In this document: piece by piece, positions 37,855 through 48,882 of the stretch
Numbering within the stretch: the first letter of the stretch is position 1
Layout: each line of letters starts with the position of its first letter
Origin: Arbacia lixula
Taxonomy: Eukaryota > Echinodermata > Echinoidea > Arbacioida > Arbaciidae
NCBI GenBank assembly: GCA_963669155.1
Contig: OZ022589.1
Location: forward strand, 23,249,050 to 23,313,049
Reading direction: 5' to 3'
DNA length: 64,000 bases
Made by a program: the position numbers and the translations under genes
The notes under the pieces: model-generated
Told to the model about the DNA's origin: nothing
Seen by the model: only the letters and a program-made list of their open reading frames with translations
Databases searched by the model: none

Positions 37855-39569
37855 CGGATTAATGTGAAAGCGTACAATGCTTTTCAAGTGTGTTGTCATG
37901 AAATAAACACAAGCAATGATTCTGTGCATTTCAGGGATTCTTGGGTCATTCAGATGGAGCTCTTGTTTGGTACTTTGGGGGGGGGGGCTGCACCCTGTGC
38001 CCCCATGTAGCTATTCTAACCCATTATTTACAGAGTCTGCATGCTTGTACCATGATGTATAATAAATAGGCTAAACTTCTTCAAAATTCTTATACATGTA
38101 GGGCACAATCATGCCACATCCATGTGGTTCCTGCAGTTCCATGGCAAATGTTGTAATCTTAAATGGACCAAGGTTAACAGAGCCGGAAAATCACACATAT
38201 GCAGCTCCTGTACACATGTACCTGTAAGAGTTTAATCCATTGCTTACAGTTAGATTTTCAGTGGATTCTGGAGAGTATACTTTTCTCTTAAATGAGTCCA
38301 GATTGCTACAAACTGTTTTTTTTTTAGATCTACCTATTACAGAACATGTACATGTACATATTTGATAATTGTGTACTTGTACTTGTATTTTGTGCTGTAA
38401 TACACAGACCCACATGCTACAGTTGTTGTGCTCACTAAAATGTTGATCATCATTACTCCTGGGACTGCTAAATACTGATATGAAAAGTTAATCAAATTAG
38501 GTCATGTTTGATTCACACAGCTGCAGCCACACACTACACATACATTACTGATTAAAATCAATTACAATCCCCATTCCAGTTGTGTAGAGTACATTTGCAC
38601 AGTATTACATCAAAAACAGTCCAGCAATTACACAACAATGCGTAAATGTGCACTTCAAATGTGCTTCCTGTGAAGAATTATTGTTCCTCCTGCAAATATT
38701 AGAACTCAAGGAAATATAACAGAATGACCTACCCATACTGACATGAAAGAAACAATGTTATTTGTAAAAGCATTCTATTCAAGTTCCATTTTCTGTGATC
38801 TTAAGTTTTGAATAACTATTGCTTAAAATATCTTGTTTCATCTCACTAGATGTGTAGATATAATTGAATTCAAATAGATTAAATACATTATTAATGCAAA
38901 CATGCAAACTTAAATTTAAATAACAAGGCTCTACAGTGCAGTGTATACAATAAGTTGTCCATGTGCGTCATTGCAGCTAACATGAAACATTTCCATGATA
39001 TATGCTCATCTCAAGAGTCCCTGATGCCACATTACTGGTACACCATCCCATCCACCACTCTACTCTAAGTGTGGAGCAATTTCCATACATTTTTTAACAA
39101 TTGGGACTGAAATAGATCATGCTGATTGTCATCAATTAGGTCCTTCATTCATCACAGCACATGAGATGATGTTAGGTGCCTGCATATGCGACCACCTCAC
39201 CACTGTCACGTACATCTCTATAACTCCATTTGTGTGCTACATGCTTCCATCACGTATACACACTGATTCCTATAGAACAGCACTCAGTCTGGTAGGGAGG
39301 GGGTTAAAGACGGAGTGGTGTTGACGGTGGCTGAGAAAGAAGCGAGAGTGAGTCGGTCGGAGTCAGGCGAAGGGGGTAGAGCAGTACGATGGGTGATGAC
39401 AAGACCCGCTGGGGAGTTAATTCCCCCAAATTAATCCATAATTCAGTCATCTGTCTTACCTTTCAGCTGCCAATGTGCACACAACCTGCCGTCGCATCCA
39501 AGAACACACTTCTCTTTAGCCAGGCAGGCTTGATCAGGACGAAAGGGCTGCGATACAAAGTCTGAGTAT
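37855..39569. other. Unique AT-rich DNA
   Basis: A G run lies at 37977-37987. The block 39290-39560 is GC-richer and repeat-poor. No gene was recognised. Confidence 0.35.
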
Positions 39570-40345
39570 CTATCTGTCTCTACTCTCTCTCTCCTCACTT
39601 TCTCTGTTTTCTTTTTTTCCCCTCATCTCAGTCACTTACTCTGCCCCCATCCCCCGTCCCTCTCTATTCCTTATATCTGTTCATCTCTCTTTCTCTGTCT
39701 TTCTCTCCCTGCCCCCCCCCCTTATATCTCATTTCTCTCCTTATCTTCTCTCTTTAATTTTCTTTGTACATGTTTGTATCTCTATCTCTCCTAGGGGGTC
39801 TATATCCTTATCTCATACAATATTTTCCTATTTGTCTCACTCTCTCTCTCTCAATCATACCTGTATCTCTTTCTCTCTCTCTCACACAGAAACAAAATAA
39901 TTTTCTCTCTTCTTTTTAACTTTTCCACACCATTCTCTCTTACTCTCACACTCTCTTTATCTTGGTGAGAATTTCCTTGTATAACTTTGATTTTTGCTGT
40001 ATTTCTAGTAATTGTACCTGTTGTACATACTGTATGATAATTGAACTTATCAATGACATTGCTAGTGCCAGTGAATCTTCCTTCCGTTTGAACTTATTCA
40101 CCTCAGTAACTCTTTTTCCCTCTATCACTCTCACTCTCTCACTACCAATATTGTCATTCTATGACTTTGGTTGTCACCTTTGTCCCAGGTACTGTACATG
40201 TTGTATTGTATGATAATTCCTCTCATGCTACAACTGTAATCACTGCATCTTCCTTCCTATTGACCGCCTTCAACCCAATTTCCAAACTTTATCTCCATCT
40301 GTCTATCTTCCTGCCTCTCTCTCTCTTTCTTTCTCTCTCTCTCCC

Positions 40346-40428
<83 letters not shown>

Positions 40429-40600
40429 CCCACACTAGCTTGTTTTTCCTATTTTCATGATCACCTTTGTGGCTTTGTCCTACAGTTACTTACTGTACAT
40501 GTTGCATGACACATTTCTCTCATTGTTATCTCTTTTTATCAGTGAGCCCGCCTTCCTTCCTTTTTGACACCATTTACCTCTAGATCAAACCTGTTGTCTT
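39570..40600. repeat. CT-rich region with three degenerate copies of a longer unit
   Basis: The text CTTTG, GTACTGTACATGTTGTATTG/TGTATGATAATT and CATCTTCCTTCC-like occurs near 39985, 40165 and 40470, interleaved with CT tracts. The purest tract is at 40355-40425, next to a C run at 40343-40356. The CT runs appear to sit within, and expand inside, these units. Confidence 0.7.
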
Positions 40601-40749
40601 TCCTCTCCTGTTCTACTACAATACCAATTAGGCAAGAGAGAAAGAGACTACTAGTATATGGAGCATGTCAAGAAGAACACGCCACAAATCAAACATATTG
40701 AATAATTGATACATTGCATTTCACATGGTAGTATTCTCATCTCAAATAT

Positions 40750-40985
40750 CATGATTCAGTTCACCAACATAAGGCCACCAATTAAACTAAAAATGTGCTT
40801 CTCGCTCGCCACACGTAAAATGAGAAACCTGCCTCTGCAGATAACCAAGCCGCAATTTGCGGCCGCTTTCAGCTGACTTTCTTTGCATATTTGATGAGAA
40901 CAAGATGATAGAGAGGCACATTCTAGCATGCCCATGCTATACATCCATCTCCCACTGGGGTTGCTAGGTAACCGGGTTATCTATG
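40750..40985. promoter_or_regulatory. Repeat-poor block with an RFX X-box-like palindrome
   Basis: GTTGCTAGGTAAC at 40960-40972 fits the X-box pattern GTTRCY-N-RGYAAC bound by RFX factors. It lies at the edge of a repeat-free block with higher GC than its surroundings. Binding and activity are not shown, and a single 13-bp match can occur by chance. Confidence 0.35.
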
Positions 40986-41326
40986 TTTGTATTGGGATAG
41001 AAAATAAGAATGTTTGTTTTGTGCTCTCGTGTACCGACATATGAGCATTACTTGTTGCTATGTCAGGTGATACTTGATAAAAACTTAAAGCATGATCATG
41101 GAGAGCTTTAATGAAGATGAGAATGCTAACAATGCGGAATGTGCATCGTGATGGGGAATGATAACAAGGACGATACCTGTGATAATGGTGATGAAGACGA
41201 TATTGATAACGATGATGACCAGTGATGTTGAAGATGTTGATAGTGAGGTTGATTGTGGTGATGATGGAAATGATGAGAATGTTGCTGTTGATGGTGTTGA
41301 AGATGATGATGGAAATAGTTGTGATG

Positions 41327-41567
41327 ATCATGATGATGGTGATGGTGATGGTGATGATGGTGATGATGATGGTGATGATGGTGATGATGATGATGTTGAT
41401 GATGGTGATGGTGATGATGATGGTGATGATGGTGATGGTGATGATGATGGTGATGATGGTGATGATGATGTTGATGATGGTGATGGTGATGATGATGATG
41501 ATGGTGATGGTGATGATGATGGTGATGATGGTGATGATGATGATGTTGATGATGGTGATGGTGATGG

Positions 41568-41602
<35 letters not shown>

Positions 41603-41686
41603 GTGATGATGATGGTGATGATGATGATGATGGTGATGATGATGGTGATGATGATGATGATGATGATGATGGTGATGGTGATGGTG

Positions 41687-41718
<32 letters not shown>

Positions 41719-41935
41719 GATGGTGATGATTATGGTGATGATGATGATGGTGATGATGATGGTGATGATGATGGTGATGATGATGATGATGGTGATGATG
41801 ATGGTGATGATGATGATGTTGATGATGGTGATGGTGATGATGATGATGATGATGGTGATGATGATGGCGATGATGGTGATGATGGTGATGATGATGGTGA
41901 TGGTTATGGTGATGATGATGGTGATGATGATGTTG
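41327..41935. repeat. GAT/GGTGAT trinucleotide array
   Basis: About 600 bp of GATGATGGT-type repeats with occasional GTTGAT units. All units are multiples of three, so a plus-strand frame stays open (41158-42048) and reads as Asp/Gly repeats, while another frame reads as Met/Val. With no domain on either side, I regard this as a microsatellite rather than a gene. Confidence 0.93.
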
Positions 41936-42010
41936 ATAATATTATTGACAATGATGGTGATTGTATTGATGATGGAGATGATGATTATGATGGTGCTGAC
42001 AATCTCCTAC

Positions 42011-43345
42011 TCCCACACACTCAACCAGTAAGCAGCATGTTCACTTGATATTACATGTACGCTACAAGCACTCTACCTGTGCACAATGCTTCCGGCATTG
42101 CAGACATCAGGTCAGACATGTAGCGTTGTAAAATGACATCATTACAAGGGCGTAACCTGCTTCTCCCCTCTCCTCTCCTGTTTTATCCATCCAGTCCATT
42201 TGTCAAATGAAGGCCATTTTATATTGGCATTGAGTGCCTTTCAGCAAGAGAGATGCAGTGAGAAAGAGAGAGAGAAATGCAGTGTTCATACCAGGATGAT
42301 GTGTACGTTCTGCCTAGTACGCACTTATGGCAAGTGGACTGCAGCTGCATGTACATGTAAAGTTTAACACCACAGTTGTTCACGTTTTCATGTTGTACAG
42401 CATGTTTTTGAGAAATGTTCTCATGATTACTTGATTTACTTCAGCTATTTTCTATTGAAGCATGTACATCTCTTTTTGGAAATATTGCATATTGGAAAGA
42501 AAAAAACAATCCTCATACAGCACTCTGTTTTGTTGATTCCGCTCTCCTCATTTGTGAGCAGAGTTTGTTCCTTCCAGTATTTTGTACAAATATGAGTCAA
42601 TGCCAGTTTTGGAGTAAACTTTTCAACCAACTTTGCCTGATTAAAAATGGCTGTGATACATGCATTTCACAGTAAGCACCAGTTGCATTATCAGGCCAAT
42701 TACTAAGTATGGTGTATACACAACACACATCCAAAGCATAAATGGGCATCTAATCATGGCTGATTGCTAATTACGGCTAATTGTGTATCTTTAGGAAACT
42801 AATGACCGGTTTGTTTATCTTTAATCAAGAATTGGATTGCTGGTGGACACTCCAGCTTGGGCAATAAAATCAAGAAAATTGCTCTTCTGAGTGGTCAAAC
42901 CATGTCTTGGTCAGTATCTTCATTAGCTTACATTATGCATAATTGTGGCAAATTACCATTTTGTATGGTCAAAGCAATCACTGGCCAGTAACAACAGAAT
43001 GTCAATTACATAAACTTGCTGTGATGTCAGTCTTTTTATAACCCTTCTCTGTTAAAAATACCTCTCAGGACTTGACAAAACCTTTTTTATCAGATCCAAT
43101 TTTTCCATTTCAAACATGCTTATATATAATTTAAACATATAAATGTATGCCTAATATAACTATCAATTTTGTGATGCTGTCTGTATGAAAGATACATGTA
43201 TTGTATGTATCTTATGCAAGATATAAATATTGCTAATAAACAATTTTTTCTACACATAATACAAAGCAGTTATGTTGAGACATCCTGAGGGTACTTAATA
43301 GTCATTCACACTGCATAGCGAATAGTCAACAAGTTTTGTTCGCTG
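42011..43345. other. Unique AT-rich DNA
   Basis: No exon or repeat was recognised. Confidence 0.4.
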
Positions 43346-43455
43346 CAATAGACCATTTTCGTCAGGTATGTAAATTTCATTCACGTCGTACAAACAATAC
43401 GTTACTAATGGTAACCCCAAAGCTTGTCTGAGGTTTGTCCGAGTAGCAACAACTG
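43346..43455 (+). mobile_element. Family B repeat, 5' fragment
   Basis: CAATAGACCATTTTCGTCAG to GGTAACCCCAAAGCTTGTCT matches the first half of family B. It breaks off at AGTAGCAACAACT where a local duplication begins. Confidence 0.7.
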
Positions 43456-43627
43456 GTCATACAGTGATGATGGCTGAGATTAAATTGTCCATTAATTAAT
43501 GCATCCAAATGTGAACAGGTCTCTCAAGAAGAGCATGGTGAACACAATATGACCAGTGTGAACGCTGCCAACGCACACTGGTCATACAGTGATGATGGCT
43601 GAGAGTAAATTGCCCATTAATGAGATC
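43453..43627. repeat. Local duplication with a 12-bp perfect hairpin
   Basis: CTGGTCATACAGTGATGATG starts both 43453 and 43578, and about 50 bp is duplicated at a spacing of 125 bp. Just before the second copy, ATGACCAGTGTG (43549-43560) and its exact inverse (43574-43585) flank a 13-nt loop. Confidence 0.8.
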
Positions 43628-43937
43628 TCACCCTCCCCCGTCTGGATATGAGACTCTCTCTCTCATTGAAAGATGAATATACACAATGGACAAGCAAACA
43701 TTGCTTGTAATATAGGATGTATGGATGCATATTATGCTCTCAATACTCTGCATACTTTACAGTGTGCTGTTCTGAGCAGTAACAAAATACAAGTCCCTAG
43801 AATTCAAACAAGAAACCTTGTTCAAGAAAATGGAGACTTAAATTTCTTTTTATAATGAACAGAATGGATGAGTGTGCTCATTTCATGACATCAAGCTTGA
43901 AAAGAAACCCAGGCAATCTCTCAGAAATATCCCCTGA

Positions 43938-43941
<4 letters not shown>

Positions 43942-44035
<94 letters not shown>

Positions 44036-44036
44036 A

Positions 44037-44075
<39 letters not shown>

Positions 44076-44110
44076 CTTTCCTCTGTTTCCCCCTCTCTCT
44101 TCTTCCTTCG

Positions 44111-44161
<51 letters not shown>

Positions 44162-44226
44162 TCTCTCCCTCTGTCTCTCTCTCTCCCTCTCTGTCTCTCT
44201 GTCTCTCCCTCTCTTTCTCTATCTCT
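43942..44226. repeat. CT microsatellite
   Basis: Pure and interrupted CT runs, with CCCCCC at 44038-44043. Confidence 0.95.
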
Positions 44227-45289
44227 CACAGGAGTTTGTAATATATCTTTCGACCAACCAATAATTCACGCGTAAATGAAAAGTGTAACAGTCACCTCTA
44301 GATAACATACTACTATGTTGATCTATTTTATTCTAGCATGTACATACATGTACATGTACTTGAGGCAGAAGGGATGAAACTATAAATTAGTCAGTTTGTA
44401 ATTTGTCATGCATTTATAGTAATCCCCTGACTCACTGAGCACTAGCTGCTCTGAGATACTGTTAAAACTATAGTGTTATTAGTTTAACTGAGTACAGAGT
44501 CTACAGACTGATAAATTATCACAGCTAACATCTGTACATCCTGTCTTTCCTTCCTATGATTAATGTGTAGTATACTAGCAAATCCTTTAACCAGACCTGC
44601 CCACCTCCAAACCTAGATTTCAGGATTTTGCTCCCTAAAAATCAGTATTCTGATGGAAAATATACGTATTTCCCTTTCCCCATAACAAACAGTATTTTAT
44701 GAGAAAATCTGCATTTCCCTTTTAACTTTACATAATGCTATTTGCCAAAATTAAACTCAAACTAAATAACAACATTATGGTTAACTTTCAGAACAAAATA
44801 CTGAGAAACCATATGAGCTAGCAACTTTGTATTTCTCCTCATTCTGCATTGGTATGGATGTAGACAACTAGAGATACGTGGACACTAATTACTTCTTGTT
44901 GCCACGGGAGATGATCTACTACATCGCATTCATCAGATTTTCACAACAAAGCAATGAATGGTAGTTTGTTGTAGGTTCATTAGTCAGCTAACATGTTGAG
45001 CTTACTGTGTTCTTCAGTGATTCTGAATAGGTTCAAATAGGTTCAAATCCCGTCTGGTTCCAAGATTTTTCTCTGCCTTGTGTTTTGTTCATTTACAGGA
45101 TGGAGCACGCTACCCTTACTACTGGGTGTATGCATAAAATTTCTTTTTAGAGTGAAATCTCATTTAATAAATTCAGTGGCAACTTTTATCTCTGGCACAT
45201 ATTTCTTCCTTTTTATATCTACATTACATGGATTTTTTTTCTTGATAATTTTAGGTGTAAATATTCATCTGGGCAGTTAGTAAGTCACA
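44227..45289. other. Unique DNA with a dispersed repeat fragment
   Basis: The stretch 45098-45165 is the inverted counterpart of the segment near 9145-9207. GGTTCAAATCCCGTCTGG at 45040-45057 resembles a tRNA box B, but no box A lies at the expected distance. Confidence 0.45.
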
Positions 45290-45524
45290 TACACTCCAGC
45301 TCAAAGGAACTGGCATAGGGAAAGGGGAAGGGAAGAAAGGGAAGGAGCCGTAGTTTTAAACCGCTAAATATTTTGTCTAGTTCAGCATGAAACATGATGC
45401 ATTAGCCTAAAAAGCATCATGTTTCATGCTGAAAGAGACACAATATACCACGGTTTAAAACTGTGGCTCCTTCCCTTTCTTTCCTTCCCCTTTCCCTATG
45501 CCAATTCCTTTGAGCTGTAGTGTA
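45290..45524. mobile_element. Family A hairpin MITE, copy 5
   Basis: TA-flanked. It begins CACTCCAGCTCAAAGGAACT. One arm shows GAAAGAGACACAATAT where others have GAACTGGACAAAATAT. Confidence 0.92.
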
Positions 45525-45672
45525 AATGAATTGTTTTATAAGCCAATAAATCAGATTACTTACAGACACACAACATGCCATTGTATGTTAATGCGATAAA
45601 CACTGTCTTAGTCTAGCTCAGCGTGCACAATAAACCAAAGCCACATATAGCCTCCCAAGCAATACATACATG

Positions 45673-45906
45673 TACACTACAGCTCAAAGGAATTGACATA
45701 GGGAAAGGGAAAGGGAAGAAAAGGAAGGAGCCAGTTTTAAAACCGTGGTATATTTTCTCCAGTTCAGCATGAAACATGATGCTTTTTAGGCTAAAGCATC
45801 GTGTTTCATGTTGAACTGGACAAAATATACTGTGGTTTAAAACTGAGGCTCTTTCTCTTTCTTCCCTTTCCCTTTCCCTATGCCAACTCCTTTGAGCTGT
45901 AGTGTA
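45673..45906. mobile_element. Family A hairpin MITE, copy 6
   Basis: TA-flanked and complete, it lies only 148 bp to the right of copy 5. Arms match closely, with the loop near TTTTTAGGCTAAAGC. Confidence 0.92.
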
Positions 45907-46596
45907 CCTCAATAAAAAAAATTCAAACATTATGGTTTTACAATGTATCACTACAACATTGTTATGACTGGCCACCAGAGTTTATTTTCAAAAGCAGTTT
46001 TGGAATATCCCACATTTCAAAAGCAGAGGAGGTATTTTTGGAATGAAAACAAATGTCCTTTCTCCGGGCATGTACATGTATGTAATGATCAACATACGTT
46101 GGTTCAACTCATTGCAAAGATTCTCCTAGAATGTAGTGCTTGGATGAGGCATAACCTGAGAGAGTGCAGTTATTCTGTCTTGATTAAATTAATGATGCAG
46201 TAATAATGTGGAAAATTATCAATGTCCAAACCATTCAGGAACAGCCATCATAAATGTGGGGCTTTGGGCGATAATTTTGTACCAAGTCTCAAATATCATG
46301 AGATTAATTAAAAAACAAAAGCATTTCTACATACATGTAACATAAACCCATATTTTTATTTCAGTGATATTTAAGTGATTCTTTTAATGCAAGAAAGAAT
46401 GTGAAATGGTAATTTACCCTTAATTGCGCAAATTCTCATCTGACTTGTATGTTTTATATTTACAAACAAAACAAACATGAAATTCAAAGCAGCATCAGAG
46501 AAAATAGGGTTAAGTTGCTTTTTGGAGAAAGTGACACATATTTCGTGTATTATCTGCCTTTTCACACTGTATGCTAATGATGCCTTTTGGCACAAG
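45907..46596. other. AT-rich spacer between MITEs
   Basis: No gene was recognised. Confidence 0.4.
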
Positions 46597-46826
46597 TACA
46601 CTACAGCTCAAAGGAATTGGCATAGGGAAATGGAAAGGGAAAGGGAAGGGCAGCAGTTTTAAACCATGGTATATTTTGTCCAGTTCAGCATGAAACATGA
46701 TGCATTAGCCAAAAAACATCTTGTTTCATGGTGAACTAGACAGAATGTACCGCGATTTAAAACTGTGGCTCCTTCCCTTTCTTCCATTTCCCTTTCCCTA
46801 TGCCAATTCCTTTGAGCTGTAGTGTA
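46597..46826. mobile_element. Family A hairpin MITE, copy 7
   Basis: TA-flanked. The left arm has lost part of the GGGAAGAAAGGGAAGGAGCC stretch (reads GGGAAGGGCAGCAG), so the arms are slightly unequal. Confidence 0.9.
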
Positions 46827-47879
46827 CTTGTGTCACAGACAGGGTGAGCTGATACATTCAGGAGGGAAACTTGTCAAGATGCCACATGAAAGTCATGCTC
46901 TATGCAAACAAACATGGAATTAACCAACACAGGGAAGCCACTTAGAGTTGAGTTCTGTTCTTTCCTGGTCAGCTTCATCATTTATTCAGCACTGAATCCC
47001 TCACACCTCACAATGCACCACAAAGGGCCCGTTATAATGGGGCTGGCAGCGGAGTTGTGGTACATGGAAAGAACTGTTGGACACAAAATCCCTAAACAGA
47101 AAGGGACCTCTAATCAATTATTGATGTGAAGACAGTGCCCATTATGGCCTTAAAGAATGAGCGGAGCTGGCCTGGTTAGCTAACAGAGCTTCAAACCATT
47201 GTGTCACAAAGCCATTGTTCATCTATAGAAGCACAAGTACTCTGTATTCTTCTCTCTATATAATACACAGTATTACAAGCTTTTCAAAAACATACACTCT
47301 GTATCTCAAGACAAGTAGGATGTCTTGGGTCCTACATGTAATCAATTCAGACAAGATGATACAAAGAATAAAGCCTTCCATGACGAAGACATATTTCATT
47401 TAGACAAGTACCATTTACAGCACACAATATTTAAATTGTTATTATATTTTGTAAACGATTCCAGATTTACAGACTTACAAACCTAAACAATAAGTGAACA
47501 CGATTTACGATACAAAAGTACAAAGTTCAGTACATACAAACAGAATCAACACAAAAGAAACGTTGATAATGCAACAAAACAGTGCAACTTAATGCCATTG
47601 ATGTCAGAATAACAGATTATCATATAAAGCAAGTGTCATGAATGTGAACATTTTTTAGCAAAATGCTGTAAACTAAGTGGGAGTCCCAAACTCATATGAT
47701 TGAATTGGCACGCCCACCCCTTTCTCTCTGTCTGTCTCTTTCTGTAACATACATACTCACATACGGTACATACACATACACACACATACACACACACACA
47801 CACACACACTTACAACAACACATAATACATTCTTCTCAAATCAAATGCACATGTACACAAGAAAAGAGATTACATTGCT
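46827..47879. other. Unique DNA with a CA microsatellite
   Basis: An ACACAT/CA run lies at 47770-47812. The block 46900-47180 is repeat-poor. No ERG exon was recognised. Confidence 0.4.
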
Positions 47880-47997
47880 GGGGCCATATTCATGAAACCT
47901 TCCTAAGCCTAGTTAGTTACTAAAGTGCATCGGAATGCATGCATTGTACAGTATGTAGTAACCAACTAGGCTAGTAAACTTTCATGAATGTGGCCCC
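47880..47997. mobile_element. Family H small TIR element, copy 2
   Basis: GGGGCCATATTCATGAAA pairs with TTTCATGAATGTGGCCCC. The inner arms CCTAAGCCTAGTTAGTTAC and GTAACCAACTAGGC also pair, giving a hairpin of about 118 bp. It lies directly before a family B copy. Confidence 0.82.
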
Positions 47998-48006
47998 TGG
48001 TGTCTA

Positions 48007-48232
48007 CAATAGACCATCTCATTATGTATGCAAATTTTAAGCATGTTATCATTTGACTGATGGTAACCCCACAGCTTGTCCCAGGTCTGTTAACAAGCAA
48101 CAACTTATAGATTCAGAGTACATTCCACCAATGGAAAGTGAATACCAATATACAGGTGAATGAAATATATTTAACATGTTGCTTTGCACTTAGGGAGAAA
48201 GTTATGAATACATTACGAAAATTATCTATTTA
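48007..48232 (+). mobile_element. Family B repeat, near-complete copy
   Basis: It starts CAATAGACCATCTCATTATG, carries ATGCAAAT and GGTAACCCC, and ends CATTACGAAAATTATCTATT. Confidence 0.78.
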
Positions 48233-48651
48233 CCATGAGAAGTGTACAGTAAGACTTCTTTTATGGGGGATTGGGTATGCAATGTGTATCACACTATAAA
48301 TATGGTCTTTTGTTATGTGGACAACATTTCGAAAACATTTTGAGTTCATCCGCATAACAAAAAAAACATGTCCATAGTGCCCGACCCCTTCTTCCCACAT
48401 AAAACAATGTATTTTCAGTGAACAAAAGCAAAAACTATACACAGGATTCACCTAGAAGAAACTGAATGGAAAAATATAATTTCTGAACTCTTACTACATA
48501 TTCCCATCACATAGTCCCTTTTGACGGTATGTGGCTTTACTTGGTACCTGTTTGCGCATAAAGGCAGTCTATAACTGAATTAATTTCATGTGGTGCACAT
48601 GACATGTGCTAAGTGAATTGAGGTGGAATAATAAATCTTGCAGCCACTTAC
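48233..48651 (-). other. Start of ERG intron 2
   Basis: The donor GTAAGT directly follows exon 2 (G at 48651). I found no exon 3 candidate in this stretch or further left. In vertebrate ERG genes exon 3 continues the PAS domain, so it should lie at lower coordinates or outside the window. Confidence 0.6.
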
Positions 48652-48882
48652 CATCTTTCTTGTAGAAGGTGATTTCCACCTGACTTTCTTCGCCCCTTTC
48701 CAGGGCGTTCTTAATCTGAGCTGCTCCGTCTGTGCTTGTGTCTTCTCCGTAAAGGAACTCACAGCAACAAGACTTCTGCATGAGCTCAGCTCGAGAGAAG
48801 CCACTGAGCTCACCAAAACCATCGTTGCAAAAAATGATGGCACAGCCTTCCACTTGGGCATTCCCAATGATAAAATTCCGAT
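48652..48882 (-). CDS. KCNH (ERG/Kv11 type): ERG-type potassium channel, coding exon 2 (PAS domain)
   Basis: This 231-bp exon lies between an AG acceptor (preceded by TTTTGTCCTCCC) and a GTAAGT donor. It encodes [17 protein letters not shown], then [19 protein letters not shown], and ends FYKKDG. These are the core PAS strands and helices of the eag domain of KCNH channels. The match to ERG (Kv11) is closer than to ELK or EAG. In ERG channels this domain binds the C-linker/CNBHD and slows deactivation at the plasma membrane. The exon joins exon 1 in phase 1, giving Asn across the junction. Its length equals that of exon 2 of human KCNH2 as I recall it. The residue aligned with human Tyr43 appears to be Phe, and three cysteines stand in a row where human ERG has CTC. 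The rest of the channel (S1-S6, pore, CNBHD) is not visible. Confidence 0.95.

Noticed and set aside
41158-42048. Poly-Asp protein gene
   Set aside because: The frame is open because all units are multiples of three. The flanks hold no recognisable protein sequence.
45035-45062. tRNA box B at GGTTCAAATCCCG
   Set aside because: No matching box A or acceptor stem upstream. The preceding GGTTCAAATA is a local duplication.
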